A stretch of 64,000 bases of DNA from Pseudomonadota bacterium. Its GTDB lineage: Bacteria > Pseudomonadota > Gammaproteobacteria > Burkholderiales > Burkholderiaceae_C. Every line of letters begins with the position of its first letter. The stretch's first letter is position 1. Position numbers and translations under genes: made by a program. A model generated the notes under the pieces. It saw nothing but the letters and a program-made list of their open reading frames with translations. It ran no database searches and was not told the DNA's origin. The stretch lies in assembly GCA_021783695.1 (NCBI GenBank), contig JAJXTO010000001.1:22068-86067 (forward strand). Reading direction: 5' to 3'. Below are positions 7,583 through 16,364 of this stretch, one piece after another.

Positions 7583-10117
7583 TTGCCGATCTATGCCCTT
7601 GCCGTGCTGCTGGGCTGCGCGCTGCAGACTGCGCAGGCGGCGCTCTGGCCGCGTCCGGTCTATCTCTCCACATGGAGCGCAGGCCTGCTGGCGAGCCTGA
7701 TTCTGCTGCTGTGGCACAGCCGGGGTGGCGGTCTGCCGCGTGGTCGGGCGCTGCAATGGATCGGCACACAAGCCTTGCTCGCGGCCAGCGGCTTTGCGCT
7801 GGCGTTCGGGCTGGCGGGGTGGCGCGCCCACCCCGTGCTGGCAGACCGCCTCAGCCCGGAGGCGGAAACCCAGGTCTTGTCCGTGCGCGGCACCGTGCTG
7901 GGGCTGCCGGTGCTCTATCCCGACGCCACCCGTTTCGTCTTTGAAGTCACCCAGCCCGCACCGCCCGGCGTGCCGGACAGGCTGTCGCTGAGCTGGTACG
8001 CAAAGCGGGACAGGCACGCAGACCGGCCGCAATCGCCGCCGCGGGTGCGTCCGGGGCAGGAATGGCAGCTGTCGGTCCGGCTCAAGCAGCCGCACGGCCT
8101 GGCCAACCCCGGCGGTAACGATGCGGAACTGACCCTGTTCCGCGACGGCATCGGCGCGACGGGAACGGTCAGCCGCATGGGCCCGCCGCCCCAACTGCTC
8201 GGCCAGCGCAACACCCCCGCCGACTGGATCGCCCAACTGCGCGACCACTTGCGCCAACGCATGATGACCGCGCTGCAGGCCCCCGCCGCAGAGCTGCCCC
8301 CCGGGGCGCGGCGAGCAAACGCGAGCGTGGGGGCCACACACCCTTCCAGAGGAACCATCATCGCCCTGGCGCTGGGCGACCAGACCGCCATTTCCCCGGC
8401 GGACTGGACGACCTACCGCATCACCGGGGTGGCGCACCTGATGAGTATTTCCGGTCTGCACATCACCCTGCTGGCCTGGATGAGCCTGCAGCTCGTCGGC
8501 TGGATGTGGCGGCAGACGGCGCGTCTGCCGCGTCCGTGGACCCTCGCCGTGCCTGCGCCTACTCTCGCGGCCTGGGTCGCGCTGCTTGCGGCCGCCGCCT
8601 ATGCGGTGATCGCCGGCTGGGGCGTGCCGGCGCAGCGCACCCTGCTGATGCTCGCCGTGGTGCTGCTGCTGCGCCAGCGTGGGCTGCGGGCCGACTGGCG
8701 CGACGGGATGGCGCTGGCGCTGATCGCCGTGTTGCTGTGGGACCCGTGGGCGGTGCGGCAGGCGGGTTTCTGGCTGTCCTTCGTCGCCGTGGGCCTGTTG
8801 TTCGTTGCGGGCGAGCGCAGACACCCTGAAACCGCGACGCTTGCGCCCGCCGGCGTGGAACCCGCTGCTGCGCAGGGTGTGCTGCAGCGCGGCTGGCACA
8901 CCCTGCGCAGCGCCAGCCACACACAGTGGGTGGCAACCATCGCCCTGATGCCGCTGACCCTGCTGTTTTTTCAGCAGATCGCGATGCTGTCGCCGCTGGC
9001 CAATGCCTTGGCGATACCGGTCGTCACCCTGGCTGTTGCGCCACTGGCTGTCGGCGGCCTGCTGCTGCCTGCGCCGCTGGACGGCTGGCTGTGGCAGCTT
9101 GCCGCCTGGCTGCAACAGGGGCTGGACATCGCCTTGCGGCAGATGGCGGTCTGGCCGCTGGCGCAATGGCACGCCGCCGCACCCGACCCGCTCACACTCG
9201 CTCTTGCCATGCTGGGCGCGCTGACTCTGGCGCTGCCCTGGACCTGGCGGCTGCGCGCGCCCGGCCTGCTGTTGCTGCTGCCGCTGACGAGCAACCCCGG
9301 CACCGCGCCAGCGCCGGGCGGCATGGAACTGTGGTTTGCCGACGTGGGCCAGGGCATGGCGGTGATCGTGCGCACCGCGCGGCACACCCTGCTGTACGAC
9401 ACCGGCCCGCAGCAGGCGCCCGGGGTCGACGCCGGAAACCGCGTGCTGCTGCCCTTGTTGCACAGCCTGGGCGTGCGCCATCTCGACCGGGTGGTGGTCA
9501 GCCACGATGACAGCGACCACTCCGGCGGCGCCACGGCCATTGCCCGCACCCACCCGGAGGCCGCCCTGCTCACCTCCATCCCGGCGGAAGCCGCCGCACG
9601 CTTTGGTTTTGCCGCCCGCCAGACCTGCCTGGCCGGACAGCACTGGAACTGGGACGGCGTCGACTTCCGCGTCATCAGCCCGCTGCCGGGCGCGCCACCG
9701 CGCAACGACAACGCCAGCTCCTGCGTGCTGCATGTGCGTGCGCGCGGCGGCTCGGCACTGCTCACCGGGGATGTGGATCAGGCACAGGAGCGCACGCTGC
9801 ACGCCGCCGACGCGCTGCCGTATGCCGATGTGCTGCTGGTGCCGCATCACGGCAGCAAGACTTCGTCCAGCGAAGCCCTGCTCGACACCGTGATGCCACG
9901 CGCCGCGGTGGTGCAGGCGGGCTACCGCAATGCGCACGGCCATCCGCATCCGCTGGTGGTGGAGCGCTACGCCGCACGCGGCATCGCCCTCTGGCGCACC
10001 GATCTGCAGGGTGCGCTGCGCTGGCGCGATACTGCGCCAGACACCGTGCAAGGCTGGCGTGCCGCCACGCCGCATTACTGGAGCCCGCAGCCGCAGACCT
10101 CCGAAGACTCGCCTTGA
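7583..10117 (+). CDS. comEC: ComEC/Rec2 DNA-uptake channel
   Basis: The 844-residue inner-membrane protein should transport single-stranded DNA into the cytoplasm during natural transformation. Residues 1-240 hold the N-terminal helices and OB-like domain. Residues 255-550 form the competence transmembrane domain (GVAHLMSISGLHITLLAWMS, ALIAVLLWDPWAVRQAGFWL). From about residue 586 a metallo-beta-lactamase domain follows (DVGQGMAVIV, SHDDSDHSGG, VPHHGSKTSS), with the His/Asp metal ligands present. The start is a TTG at 7583 because AAGGAG lies 6 bases upstream and the sequence then reads directly into MPIYALAVLLG. Residues about 234-254 are a disordered insert (ELPPGARRANASVGATHPSR) encoded by a copy of the dispersed palindromic repeat. 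Confidence 0.93.
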   Translation: MPIYALAVLLGCALQTAQAALWPRPVYLSTWSAGLLASLILLLWHSRGGGLPRGRALQWIGTQALLAASGFALAFGLAGWRAHPVLADRLSPEAETQVLSVRGTVLGLPVLYPDATRFVFEVTQPAPPGVPDRLSLSWYAKRDRHADRPQSPPRVRPGQEWQLSVRLKQPHGLANPGGNDAELTLFRDGIGATGTVSRMGPPPQLLGQRNTPADWIAQLRDHLRQRMMTALQAPAAELPPGARRANASVGATHPSRGTIIALALGDQTAISPADWTTYRITGVAHLMSISGLHITLLAWMSLQLVGWMWRQTARLPRPWTLAVPAPTLAAWVALLAAAAYAVIAGWGVPAQRTLLMLAVVLLLRQRGLRADWRDGMALALIAVLLWDPWAVRQAGFWLSFVAVGLLFVAGERRHPETATLAPAGVEPAAAQGVLQRGWHTLRSASHTQWVATIALMPLTLLFFQQIAMLSPLANALAIPVVTLAVAPLAVGGLLLPAPLDGWLWQLAAWLQQGLDIALRQMAVWPLAQWHAAAPDPLTLALAMLGALTLALPWTWRLRAPGLLLLLPLTSNPGTAPAPGGMELWFADVGQGMAVIVRTARHTLLYDTGPQQAPGVDAGNRVLLPLLHSLGVRHLDRVVVSHDDSDHSGGATAIARTHPEAALLTSIPAEAAARFGFAARQTCLAGQHWNWDGVDFRVISPLPGAPPRNDNASSCVLHVRARGGSALLTGDVDQAQERTLHAADALPYADVLLVPHHGSKTSSSEALLDTVMPRAAVVQAGYRNAHGHPHPLVVERYAARGIALWRTDLQGALRWRDTAPDTVQGWRAATPHYWSPQPQTSEDSP
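8291..8335. repeat. Dispersed palindromic repeat inside comEC
   Basis: The core GCCCCCCGGGGC followed by GCGAGCAAACGCGAGCG and TGGGGGC matches the copy inside the large transglutaminase gene, sharing the terminal GAGCGTGGGGGC. It reads in frame through comEC and encodes a Pro/Ala/Arg-rich insert just before the competence domain. Confidence 0.55.
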
Positions 10118-10247
10118 CCGCCCCCTGGGACGGCCCGACGTTTCGGCACCCTCCCATTTTTCCCGCAAATCCATATCACTGGCCTGCATTTTGCTAACAA
10201 GGCTGATGACAACAGGTCTGCACAGACGGCACCACTGAGAGGTGATG

Positions 10248-11669
10248 ATGCGCTTCTACGATGAAATGACCCCCGAAGTCGGCGGTGTGCGCCCGCATTA
10301 CGCGCAATATGCGCATTGGCTGGCGCAGCAGCAGCCCGACACCATCCGCGCCAAGCGCGAGGAAGCCGAACTCATCTTCCGCCGCGTCGGCATCACCTTC
10401 GCGGTGGTCGGCGACGACGCGGGCACCGAGCGCCTGATTCCCTTCGACCTGATTCCGCGCATCATTCCCGCGGCCGAGTGGAAGCATCTGGAAGCCGGGA
10501 TCAAGCAGCGCGTCACCGCGCTCAACCGCTTCATCCACGATGTGTATCACGACCAGGAAATCCTCAAGGCGGGCATCGTGCCGCAGGAGCAGGTGTTCGA
10601 CAACGCGCAGTTCCGCCCCGAGATGATGGGCATCGACCTGCCGCACCATGTTTACGCGCAGATCGCCGGCATCGACATTGTTCGTGCGGAAAACGCGCAG
10701 GGCGAAGGCGAGTATTACGTGCTCGAAGACAACCTGCGCGTGCCGTCCGGCGTGAGCTACATGCTCGAAAACCGCCGCATGATGATGCGGCTGTTCCCCG
10801 AGCTGTTCGCCCGCCACGGCATCGCCCCAGTGGCGCATTACCCGGACATGCTGCTGGAAGAGCTGCGGGCGGTCGCCCCGCCCAATGTGAGCGACCCGAC
10901 GGTGGTGGTGCTCACGCCAGGCATGTACAACTCGGCCTATTTCGAGCACGCCTTCCTCGCCCAGCAGATGGGTGTGGAACTGGTCGAGGGGCAGGACCTC
11001 TTCGTCAAGGACAACTTCGTCTACATGCGCACCACGCAGGGGCCGCTGCGGGTGGACGTGATCTACCGCCGCATCGACGACGACTTTCTCGACCCGCAGG
11101 TGTTCCGCGCCGACTCGGCCATTGGCTGCGCCGGGCTGATGCGCGCCTACCGCGCGGGCAACGTCAATCTGGCCAACGCCATCGGCACCGGGGTGGCCGA
11201 CGACAAGTCGATCTACCCCTACGTGCCGCGCATGATCGAGTTTTACCTAGGCGAAAAGGCCTTGCTGAACAACGTGCCCACCCGCTTGTGCCGTGAGCCC
11301 GACAGCCTGGCCTATGTGCTGGAACACTTGCCCGAACTCGTGGTCAAGGAGGTGCACGGCGCCGGGGGCTATGGCATGCTGGTCGGCCCGGCCTCCACCA
11401 AGGCCGAGATCGCCGCTTTCGCTGAAAAAATCAAGGCACACCCCCATCACTACATTGCCCAGCCCACGCTGGCGCTGTCCACCTGCCCGACCTACGTCGA
11501 GTCGGGCATCGCGCCGCGCCATCTCGACCTGCGGCCCTTCGTGCTGTCGGGCAAGTCCGTGTCCATCGTGCCTGGCGGGCTCACCCGGGTGGCGCTGGCC
11601 GAAGGCTCGCTGGTCGTCAACTCCTCGCAGGGTGGCGGCACCAAAGACACCTGGGTGCTGGAAAAGTAG
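10248..11669 (+). CDS. Circularly permuted ATP-grasp protein (DUF404/DUF407)
   Basis: The 473-residue cytoplasmic protein belongs to the circularly permuted ATP-grasp type 2 family, predicted to form amide or peptide bonds with ATP. Visible family blocks are YDEMTPEVGGVRPHY at the start, LIPFDLIPRIIPAAEW, ALNRFIHDVYHDQEIL, YYVLEDNLRVPSGVSYMLEN, VVLTPGMYNSAYFEHAFLA and VKEVHGAGGYGMLVGP near the end. The SD-like GAGAGGTGA and correct spacing favour the ATG at 10248; a GTG at 10242 and an ATG at 10245 are in frame. The alpha-E partner follows 42 bp downstream, then a transglutaminase gene, the usual neighbourhood for this family. The last codons overlap half a copy of the dispersed repeat. Confidence 0.9.
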   Translation: MRFYDEMTPEVGGVRPHYAQYAHWLAQQQPDTIRAKREEAELIFRRVGITFAVVGDDAGTERLIPFDLIPRIIPAAEWKHLEAGIKQRVTALNRFIHDVYHDQEILKAGIVPQEQVFDNAQFRPEMMGIDLPHHVYAQIAGIDIVRAENAQGEGEYYVLEDNLRVPSGVSYMLENRRMMMRLFPELFARHGIAPVAHYPDMLLEELRAVAPPNVSDPTVVVLTPGMYNSAYFEHAFLAQQMGVELVEGQDLFVKDNFVYMRTTQGPLRVDVIYRRIDDDFLDPQVFRADSAIGCAGLMRAYRAGNVNLANAIGTGVADDKSIYPYVPRMIEFYLGEKALLNNVPTRLCREPDSLAYVLEHLPELVVKEVHGAGGYGMLVGPASTKAEIAAFAEKIKAHPHHYIAQPTLALSTCPTYVESGIAPRHLDLRPFVLSGKSVSIVPGGLTRVALAEGSLVVNSSQGGGTKDTWVLEK

Positions 11670-11693
11670 CCCCCGCGCGCTTCGTTCTCTGCC
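11668..11693. repeat. Half copy of the dispersed repeat over the ATP-grasp stop codon
   Basis: Read on the minus strand this is GGCAGAGAACGAAG followed by CGCGCGGGGGCT. It matches the right half of the copy at 15341-15368 with few differences and a 2-base deletion. The TAG stop at 11667-11669 overlaps its edge. Confidence 0.5.
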
Positions 11694-11711
11694 GGTTCAA
11701 GGAAACGCCCT

Positions 11712-12662
11712 ATGCTCAGCCGCACCGCCGATCACCTGTTCTGGATGGCACGCTACACCGAGCGCGCCGAAAACACCGCCCGCATGCTTGACGTGCATGT
11801 GCAGTCCGCTTTGCTGCCGCAGGGCGCCGAAGCCATGCATCTGGGCTGGCGCGGCTTGCTGGGCATCTCCGAACTGACCGCCGCCTACACCGAACGCCAT
11901 GGCGAGATCGACGCCAACAAGGTGCTCGACTTCATGGTGTGCGACACCGACAATCCCTCCTCCATCCAGAGCTGCCTGCGGGCCGCGCGCGAGAACGCCC
12001 GCGCCGTGCGCGGCGCCATCACCAGCGAGGTGTGGGAAACCGTCAACCAAACCTGGCTGGAGTCACAGCGCATGCTGGCCGATGGGCTTTGCAAGTTCAA
12101 CCCCAGTGCGATCTTCGAGTGGGTGAAATACCGCTCGCATCTCTCGCGCGGCGTGACCTCAGGCACGATGCTGCAGGACGAAGCCTTTCACTTCCTGCGC
12201 ATTGGCACGTTTCTGGAGCGCGCCGACAACACCGCGCGGCTGCTCGACGTGAAGTTCCACGCCCTGCAGTCCGATTTTTACGGCTCGGCCAATGGGCGGG
12301 TGCAAGAGCACGACTTCTATCACTGGTCGGGCGTGCTGCGCTCGGTGTCTGGGTTCGAGGTCTATCGCAAGGTGTACCGCGACGCCATCACCCCCGAGCG
12401 TGTGGCCGATCTCCTCATCCTGCGAGCCGATATGCCACGGTCACTCGCCGCCTGCATGATGACGGTGAACGAGCATCTGCGCGCCGTGGCCAACCCGCAA
12501 TCGCGTGAAACCCTGCGCCGCGCGGGCCTGCTCAGCGCCCAACTGCAGTTCGGGCTACTGGACGACATCATGGCCACCGGCTTGCACGCCTATCTCACCC
12601 ATTTTCTGGAGCGCATCAACGATCTGGGCGCCGGGATCAGTCAGGACTTTCTCGCCGCCTGA
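11712..12662 (+). CDS. Alpha-E domain protein (DUF403)
   Basis: The 316-residue, mostly helical protein starts MLSRTADHLFWMARYTERAENTARMLDV, the hallmark of the alpha-E/DUF403 family. Later blocks are ENARAVRGAITSEVWETVN, SHLSRGVTSGTMLQDEAFHF and FLRIGTFLERADNTARLLDV. The family always accompanies circularly permuted ATP-grasp enzymes, either as a separate gene or fused to them, and is thought to act with them in peptide ligation. The actual chemistry is not established. AAGGAA at 11699 lies 7 bases before the ATG. The gene follows its ATP-grasp partner directly and is probably co-transcribed with it and with the transglutaminase gene 44 bp downstream. Confidence 0.92.
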   Translation: MLSRTADHLFWMARYTERAENTARMLDVHVQSALLPQGAEAMHLGWRGLLGISELTAAYTERHGEIDANKVLDFMVCDTDNPSSIQSCLRAARENARAVRGAITSEVWETVNQTWLESQRMLADGLCKFNPSAIFEWVKYRSHLSRGVTSGTMLQDEAFHFLRIGTFLERADNTARLLDVKFHALQSDFYGSANGRVQEHDFYHWSGVLRSVSGFEVYRKVYRDAITPERVADLLILRADMPRSLAACMMTVNEHLRAVANPQSRETLRRAGLLSAQLQFGLLDDIMATGLHAYLTHFLERINDLGAGISQDFLAA

Positions 12663-12706
12663 GCTTGCTGCAACGCCCTTCCCCCCTCCTTTTCCAAGGC
12701 GCTCTC

Positions 12707-15700
12707 ATGTCCATCCACGTTGCGCTCACGCACACAACCACCTACCGCTTCGACCGTCCGGTGAGCCTCTCGCCGCATGTGGTGCGGCTGCGCCCCGCGC
12801 CGCATTGCCGCACGCCCATCCTGTCGTACAGCCAGCGCGTGGAGCCGGTCGGTCACTTCATCAACTGGCAGCAAGACCCGTTCGCCAACTATCTGGCGCG
12901 ACTCACTTTTCCCGTGAAAACCACCCTGCTGCGGATCACCGTCGATCTGGTGGCCGAGATGTCGGTGCTCAACCCCTTCGACTTCTTTCTGGAGCCTGAA
13001 GCGGAACAGTTTCCCTTCCGCTACGCCGCGGAACTCAAGGACGAACTCGGCCCTTATCTGGCTGCCGATCCGCTGACCCCGCGCCTGGACGCTCTGCTCA
13101 GGAGCATCGACCGCACCCCGCGCCGCACCCAGGACTTTCTGGTCGATCTCAACCAGCGCCTGCAGCGCGACATCGCCTACACCATCCGCATGGAGCCCGG
13201 CGTGCAGACGCCCGAGCAGACGCTCGAACTCGCCTGCGGCTCCTGCCGCGACACCGGCTGGCTGCTGGTGCAGGTGCTGCGCCACATGGGACTGGCGGCG
13301 CGCTTCGTCTCCGGCTACCTGATCCAGCTCACGCCCGACGTGAAGGCGCTCGACGGCCCCACTGGCGCCGAGACCGATTTCACCGATCTGCACGCCTGGT
13401 GCGAGGTGTATCTGCCCGGTGCCGGCTGGATTGGCCTGGACCCCACCTCGGGCCTGCTCGCCGGCGAAGGCCATATTCCATTGGCCTGCACGCCGCAGCC
13501 CTCGGGCGCGGCCCCCGTTGAAGGCATGGTCGACGAAAGCGAGGTGGAGTTCAGCCACCACATGGTGATCCGCCGCATTGATGAATCGCCGCGCGTCACC
13601 AAGCCCTACACCGACGACCAGTGGCAAGCCGTGCTCACCCTGGGTGAAGTGGTTGATCAGGAGCTCAACAACGGCGACGTGCGTCTCACGCAGGGCGGTG
13701 AGCCCACCTTCGTCGCCACCACCGACCGCGACGCGCCCGAATGGAACACCGCCGCGCAAGGGCCGACGAAGCGCGGTTACGCGGGCGAACTCATCGGCAA
13801 GCTCATTGCCCGCTACGGCCCCGGCGGGTTTCTGCACTTCGGCCAGGGCAAGTGGTACCCCGGCGAGCAGCTGCCGCGCTGGGCGCTGTCGGCCATCTGG
13901 CGGCGCGACGGCCAGCCCTGCTGGCACAATCCGGAGCTGTTCGCCGACGAGCGCCTGGGCGGCAAGGCCACCCCCTTCGACGCGCACACCTTCATCCTCG
14001 CCCTGGTCGATACCCTCGGCGTCAACCCGGCGCATGTGCAGACCGGCTATGAAGACACCTGGTACTACCTGTGGCGTGAGCGCCGCCTGCCGGTCAACGT
14101 CGATCCGTTCGACTCGCGGGTGGAAGACGAACTGGAGCGCGCGCGGCTGCGCAAGGTGTTCGACCAGGGGCTGAAAACCCCCACCGGCTACGCCCTGCCG
14201 ATCCGACGCGAACCGGGCGCGCTAAAAGAGGATGATCCGCCCCCGGGACTGGGCGGCGCGCAACCCTCAGCCCGAGCGCCTCAAGGAAGCCCGGTGCCGT
14301 CCAGCGCGTCCTTGAGCGGCCCGCACTGGGTCTCCGGGCCATGGTTCTTCCGCGACGAACGCATGTATCTGTTCCCGGGCGACTCGGCCATGGGCTGGCG
14401 GCTGCCGCTCGACTCCCTGCCCTGGGCCACGGAGGGCGAACGGGCATCCGACTGGGCACAAGACCCGTTCTCGCCGCGCAGGTCTCTGCCCGAAGCCGCC
14501 GTGCTGCGCACCCAGTACGGCCCGGCGCACCGCTTTGGGGGCGGCTATGCCGAAGGCGGCACAATCGGCGTGCAAAACCAGGGTGCTGGCGCACCACATC
14601 GGGGCGCTGGCACTGGGCCAGCCCCCCTGTCCAGCGGCGACGGCCAACGGATGCGCCCCGGGGAGAGCCGACAACCCGAGCGCTTCGAGTCCGGCGGCTG
14701 GATTTTGCGCACCGCGCTGTGCGTGGAAGCGCGCGGCGGCATTCTTTACATCTTCATGCCCCCGCTGACCTCGGCGGAGGATTATCTCGACCTGCTCGCG
14801 GCCATCGAGACCACGGCGCAGCGGCTGCAGGTCAAGCTGGTGCTCGAGGGCTATCCGCCCCCGCGCGACCCGCGGCTGAACCTGCTGCAGGTCACGCCCG
14901 ACCCCGGGGTCATCGAGGTCAACATCCACCCGGCGCACAACTGGGCAGAAATCGTCGATCACACCGAGTTCCTGTATCAGGCCGCGTTCGAGACCCGGCT
15001 GGGCGCGGAAAAATTCATGCTCGACGGCCGCCACACCGGCACCGGCGGCGGCAACCATGTGGTGCTCGGCGGCGCCACCCCGGCGGACAGCCCCTTTCTG
15101 CGCCGGCCCGACCTGCTCGCCAGTCTGCTGGCCTACTGGCACAACCATCCATCGTTGAGCTATCTGTTTTCCGGCCTGTTCATCGGCCCCACCAGCCAGG
15201 CCCCGCGGGTGGACGAAGCGCGCGACGATCAGGTCTACGAGCTCGAAATCGCCCTGGCTGAGCTGCGTGCCAACCGCAGCCGGCTCGGTGTGGAAATGCG
15301 CGGCGCAGGGCCGTCCCAAGCCGCGCAAGCCCCCTCGGGGGGCAGCGAACAAAGTGAGCGTGGGGGCTCCTACCCTCCGCCCTGGTTCGTGGACCGCGCC
15401 CTGCGCAACATCCTGATCGACGTCACCGGCAATACCCATCGCAGCGAGTTCTGCATCGACAAGCTCTACAGCCCAGACGGCGCCACCGGGCGGCTGGGTC
15501 TGCTGGAACTGCGCGCGTTTGAAATGCCGCCCCATGCCCGCATGAGCGTGGTGCAGCAACTGCTGCTGCGCGCCCTCATTGCCCGCTTCTGGCACACGCC
15601 CTACACCGCTGCGCTGCAGCGCTGGGGCACGGCGCTGCACGACCGCTTCCTGCTGCCCACCTTCATTGCCCTCGACTTCGACGACGTGCTCACCGAACTG

Positions 15701-16300
15701 CGCGAGGCCGGGTTCGACTTCGATCCGCAGTGGTTCGCGCCGCACCACACTTTCCGTTTCCCTTTGCTGGGCGACTACGCGGTGCGCGGCATGAAGCTGG
15801 AGCTGCGCATGGCGCTCGAACCCTGGCACGTCATGGGCGAAGAGGGAGCGGCGGGCACCACGGTGCGCTATGTCGATTCCTCGCTGGAGCGGGTGGAAGT
15901 GAAGATCAGCGGCCTGACCGACAGCCGCCATGTCCTCACGGTGAATGGCCAGGCCGTGCCGCTGCAGCCCACCGGGCGCAGCGGCGAGTTCGTTTGCGGC
16001 GTGCGCTACCGCGCCTGGCATCCGCCCTCGGCGCTGCACCCCGGCATTGGCGTGCACGCGCCGCTGACCTTCGATCTGGTCGATACCTGGATGGAGCGTT
16101 CGCTGGGCGGCTGCCAGTACCACGTCGAGCACCCGGGCGGCAGCAACCCCACCGTCTTCCCCATCAACTCCTACGAGGCGGAAAGCCGGCGTCTGGCGCG
16201 CTTCTTCCGCATGGGCCACACACCGGGGCGCATGCGGGTGGCGCAGGCGCGCCCCAGTCTGGAATTCCCCTTCACCCTGGATTTGCGAACGGGCGCGTGA
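12707..16300 (+). CDS. Large transglutaminase-like protein with DUF2126 C-terminal domain
   Basis: This 1197-residue protein starts with a bacterial transglutaminase N-terminal domain (TTTYRFDRPVSLSPHVVRLRP). The papain-like triad lies at LACGSCRDTGW (Cys), TDLHAWCEVY (His) and GLDPTSG (Asp), about residues 170-250. The rest is the DUF2126 region (LTQGGEPTFV, GQGKWYPGEQLPRW, VDVTGNTHRSEFCIDKLYSP, FEMPPHARMS). It probably acts on peptide amides, cleaving or cross-linking tags made by the adjacent ATP-grasp enzymes. The ATG at 12707 begins the conserved domain; an ATG 42 bases earlier is in frame. Two stretches look inserted compared with family texts: residues about 505-664 are Pro/Gly/Ser-rich, and residues about 865-890 derive from the palindromic repeat. 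Confidence 0.9.
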   Translation: MSIHVALTHTTTYRFDRPVSLSPHVVRLRPAPHCRTPILSYSQRVEPVGHFINWQQDPFANYLARLTFPVKTTLLRITVDLVAEMSVLNPFDFFLEPEAEQFPFRYAAELKDELGPYLAADPLTPRLDALLRSIDRTPRRTQDFLVDLNQRLQRDIAYTIRMEPGVQTPEQTLELACGSCRDTGWLLVQVLRHMGLAARFVSGYLIQLTPDVKALDGPTGAETDFTDLHAWCEVYLPGAGWIGLDPTSGLLAGEGHIPLACTPQPSGAAPVEGMVDESEVEFSHHMVIRRIDESPRVTKPYTDDQWQAVLTLGEVVDQELNNGDVRLTQGGEPTFVATTDRDAPEWNTAAQGPTKRGYAGELIGKLIARYGPGGFLHFGQGKWYPGEQLPRWALSAIWRRDGQPCWHNPELFADERLGGKATPFDAHTFILALVDTLGVNPAHVQTGYEDTWYYLWRERRLPVNVDPFDSRVEDELERARLRKVFDQGLKTPTGYALPIRREPGALKEDDPPPGLGGAQPSARAPQGSPVPSSASLSGPHWVSGPWFFRDERMYLFPGDSAMGWRLPLDSLPWATEGERASDWAQDPFSPRRSLPEAAVLRTQYGPAHRFGGGYAEGGTIGVQNQGAGAPHRGAGTGPAPLSSGDGQRMRPGESRQPERFESGGWILRTALCVEARGGILYIFMPPLTSAEDYLDLLAAIETTAQRLQVKLVLEGYPPPRDPRLNLLQVTPDPGVIEVNIHPAHNWAEIVDHTEFLYQAAFETRLGAEKFMLDGRHTGTGGGNHVVLGGATPADSPFLRRPDLLASLLAYWHNHPSLSYLFSGLFIGPTSQAPRVDEARDDQVYELEIALAELRANRSRLGVEMRGAGPSQAAQAPSGGSEQSERGGSYPPPWFVDRALRNILIDVTGNTHRSEFCIDKLYSPDGATGRLGLLELRAFEMPPHARMSVVQQLLLRALIARFWHTPYTAALQRWGTALHDRFLLPTFIALDFDDVLTELREAGFDFDPQWFAPHHTFRFPLLGDYAVRGMKLELRMALEPWHVMGEEGAAGTTVRYVDSSLERVEVKISGLTDSRHVLTVNGQAVPLQPTGRSGEFVCGVRYRAWHPPSALHPGIGVHAPLTFDLVDTWMERSLGGCQYHVEHPGGSNPTVFPINSYEAESRRLARFFRMGHTPGRMRVAQARPSLEFPFTLDLRTGA
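14225..14700. repeat. Low-conservation, repeat-like insert zone inside the transglutaminase gene
   Basis: The protein here is Pro/Gly/Ser/Gln-rich (for example GGAQPSARAPQGSPVPSS) between recognisable DUF2126 blocks. The DNA holds local inverted repeats such as CTCAAGGA near 14280 facing TCCTTGAG near 14311, plus clusters of CCCC and GGGG runs. It may be a degraded pile of the palindromic elements seen intact at 15304, but I cannot align it well. Confidence 0.35.
15304..15367. repeat. Dispersed palindromic repeat inside the transglutaminase gene
   Basis: The left part CGCAGGGCCGTCCCAAG matches 16 of 17 bases of the intergenic copy after kup (25573-25589). The centre CCCCCTCGGGGGGC and the right end GAGCGTGGGGGC match the copy in comEC. 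It reads in frame and encodes GAGPSQAAQAPSGGSEQSER, which interrupts the usual DUF2126 text just before PPWFVDRALRN. Confidence 0.7.
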
Positions 16301-16364
16301 AATTTGACCGGAATCGGGGGATGCGCTCCGCTGTTTCGGCATCCCCCGCATGCCACAATGCCAT

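Noticed and set aside
7526-10189. 887-codon open frame on minus, opposite comEC
   Set aside because: It is a shadow of comEC with Gln/Arg/His-rich text, no motif and no supported start.
14225-15367. CRISPR-like spacing of repeats inside the transglutaminase gene
   Set aside because: The units differ, are not regularly spaced and remain in an open reading frame.
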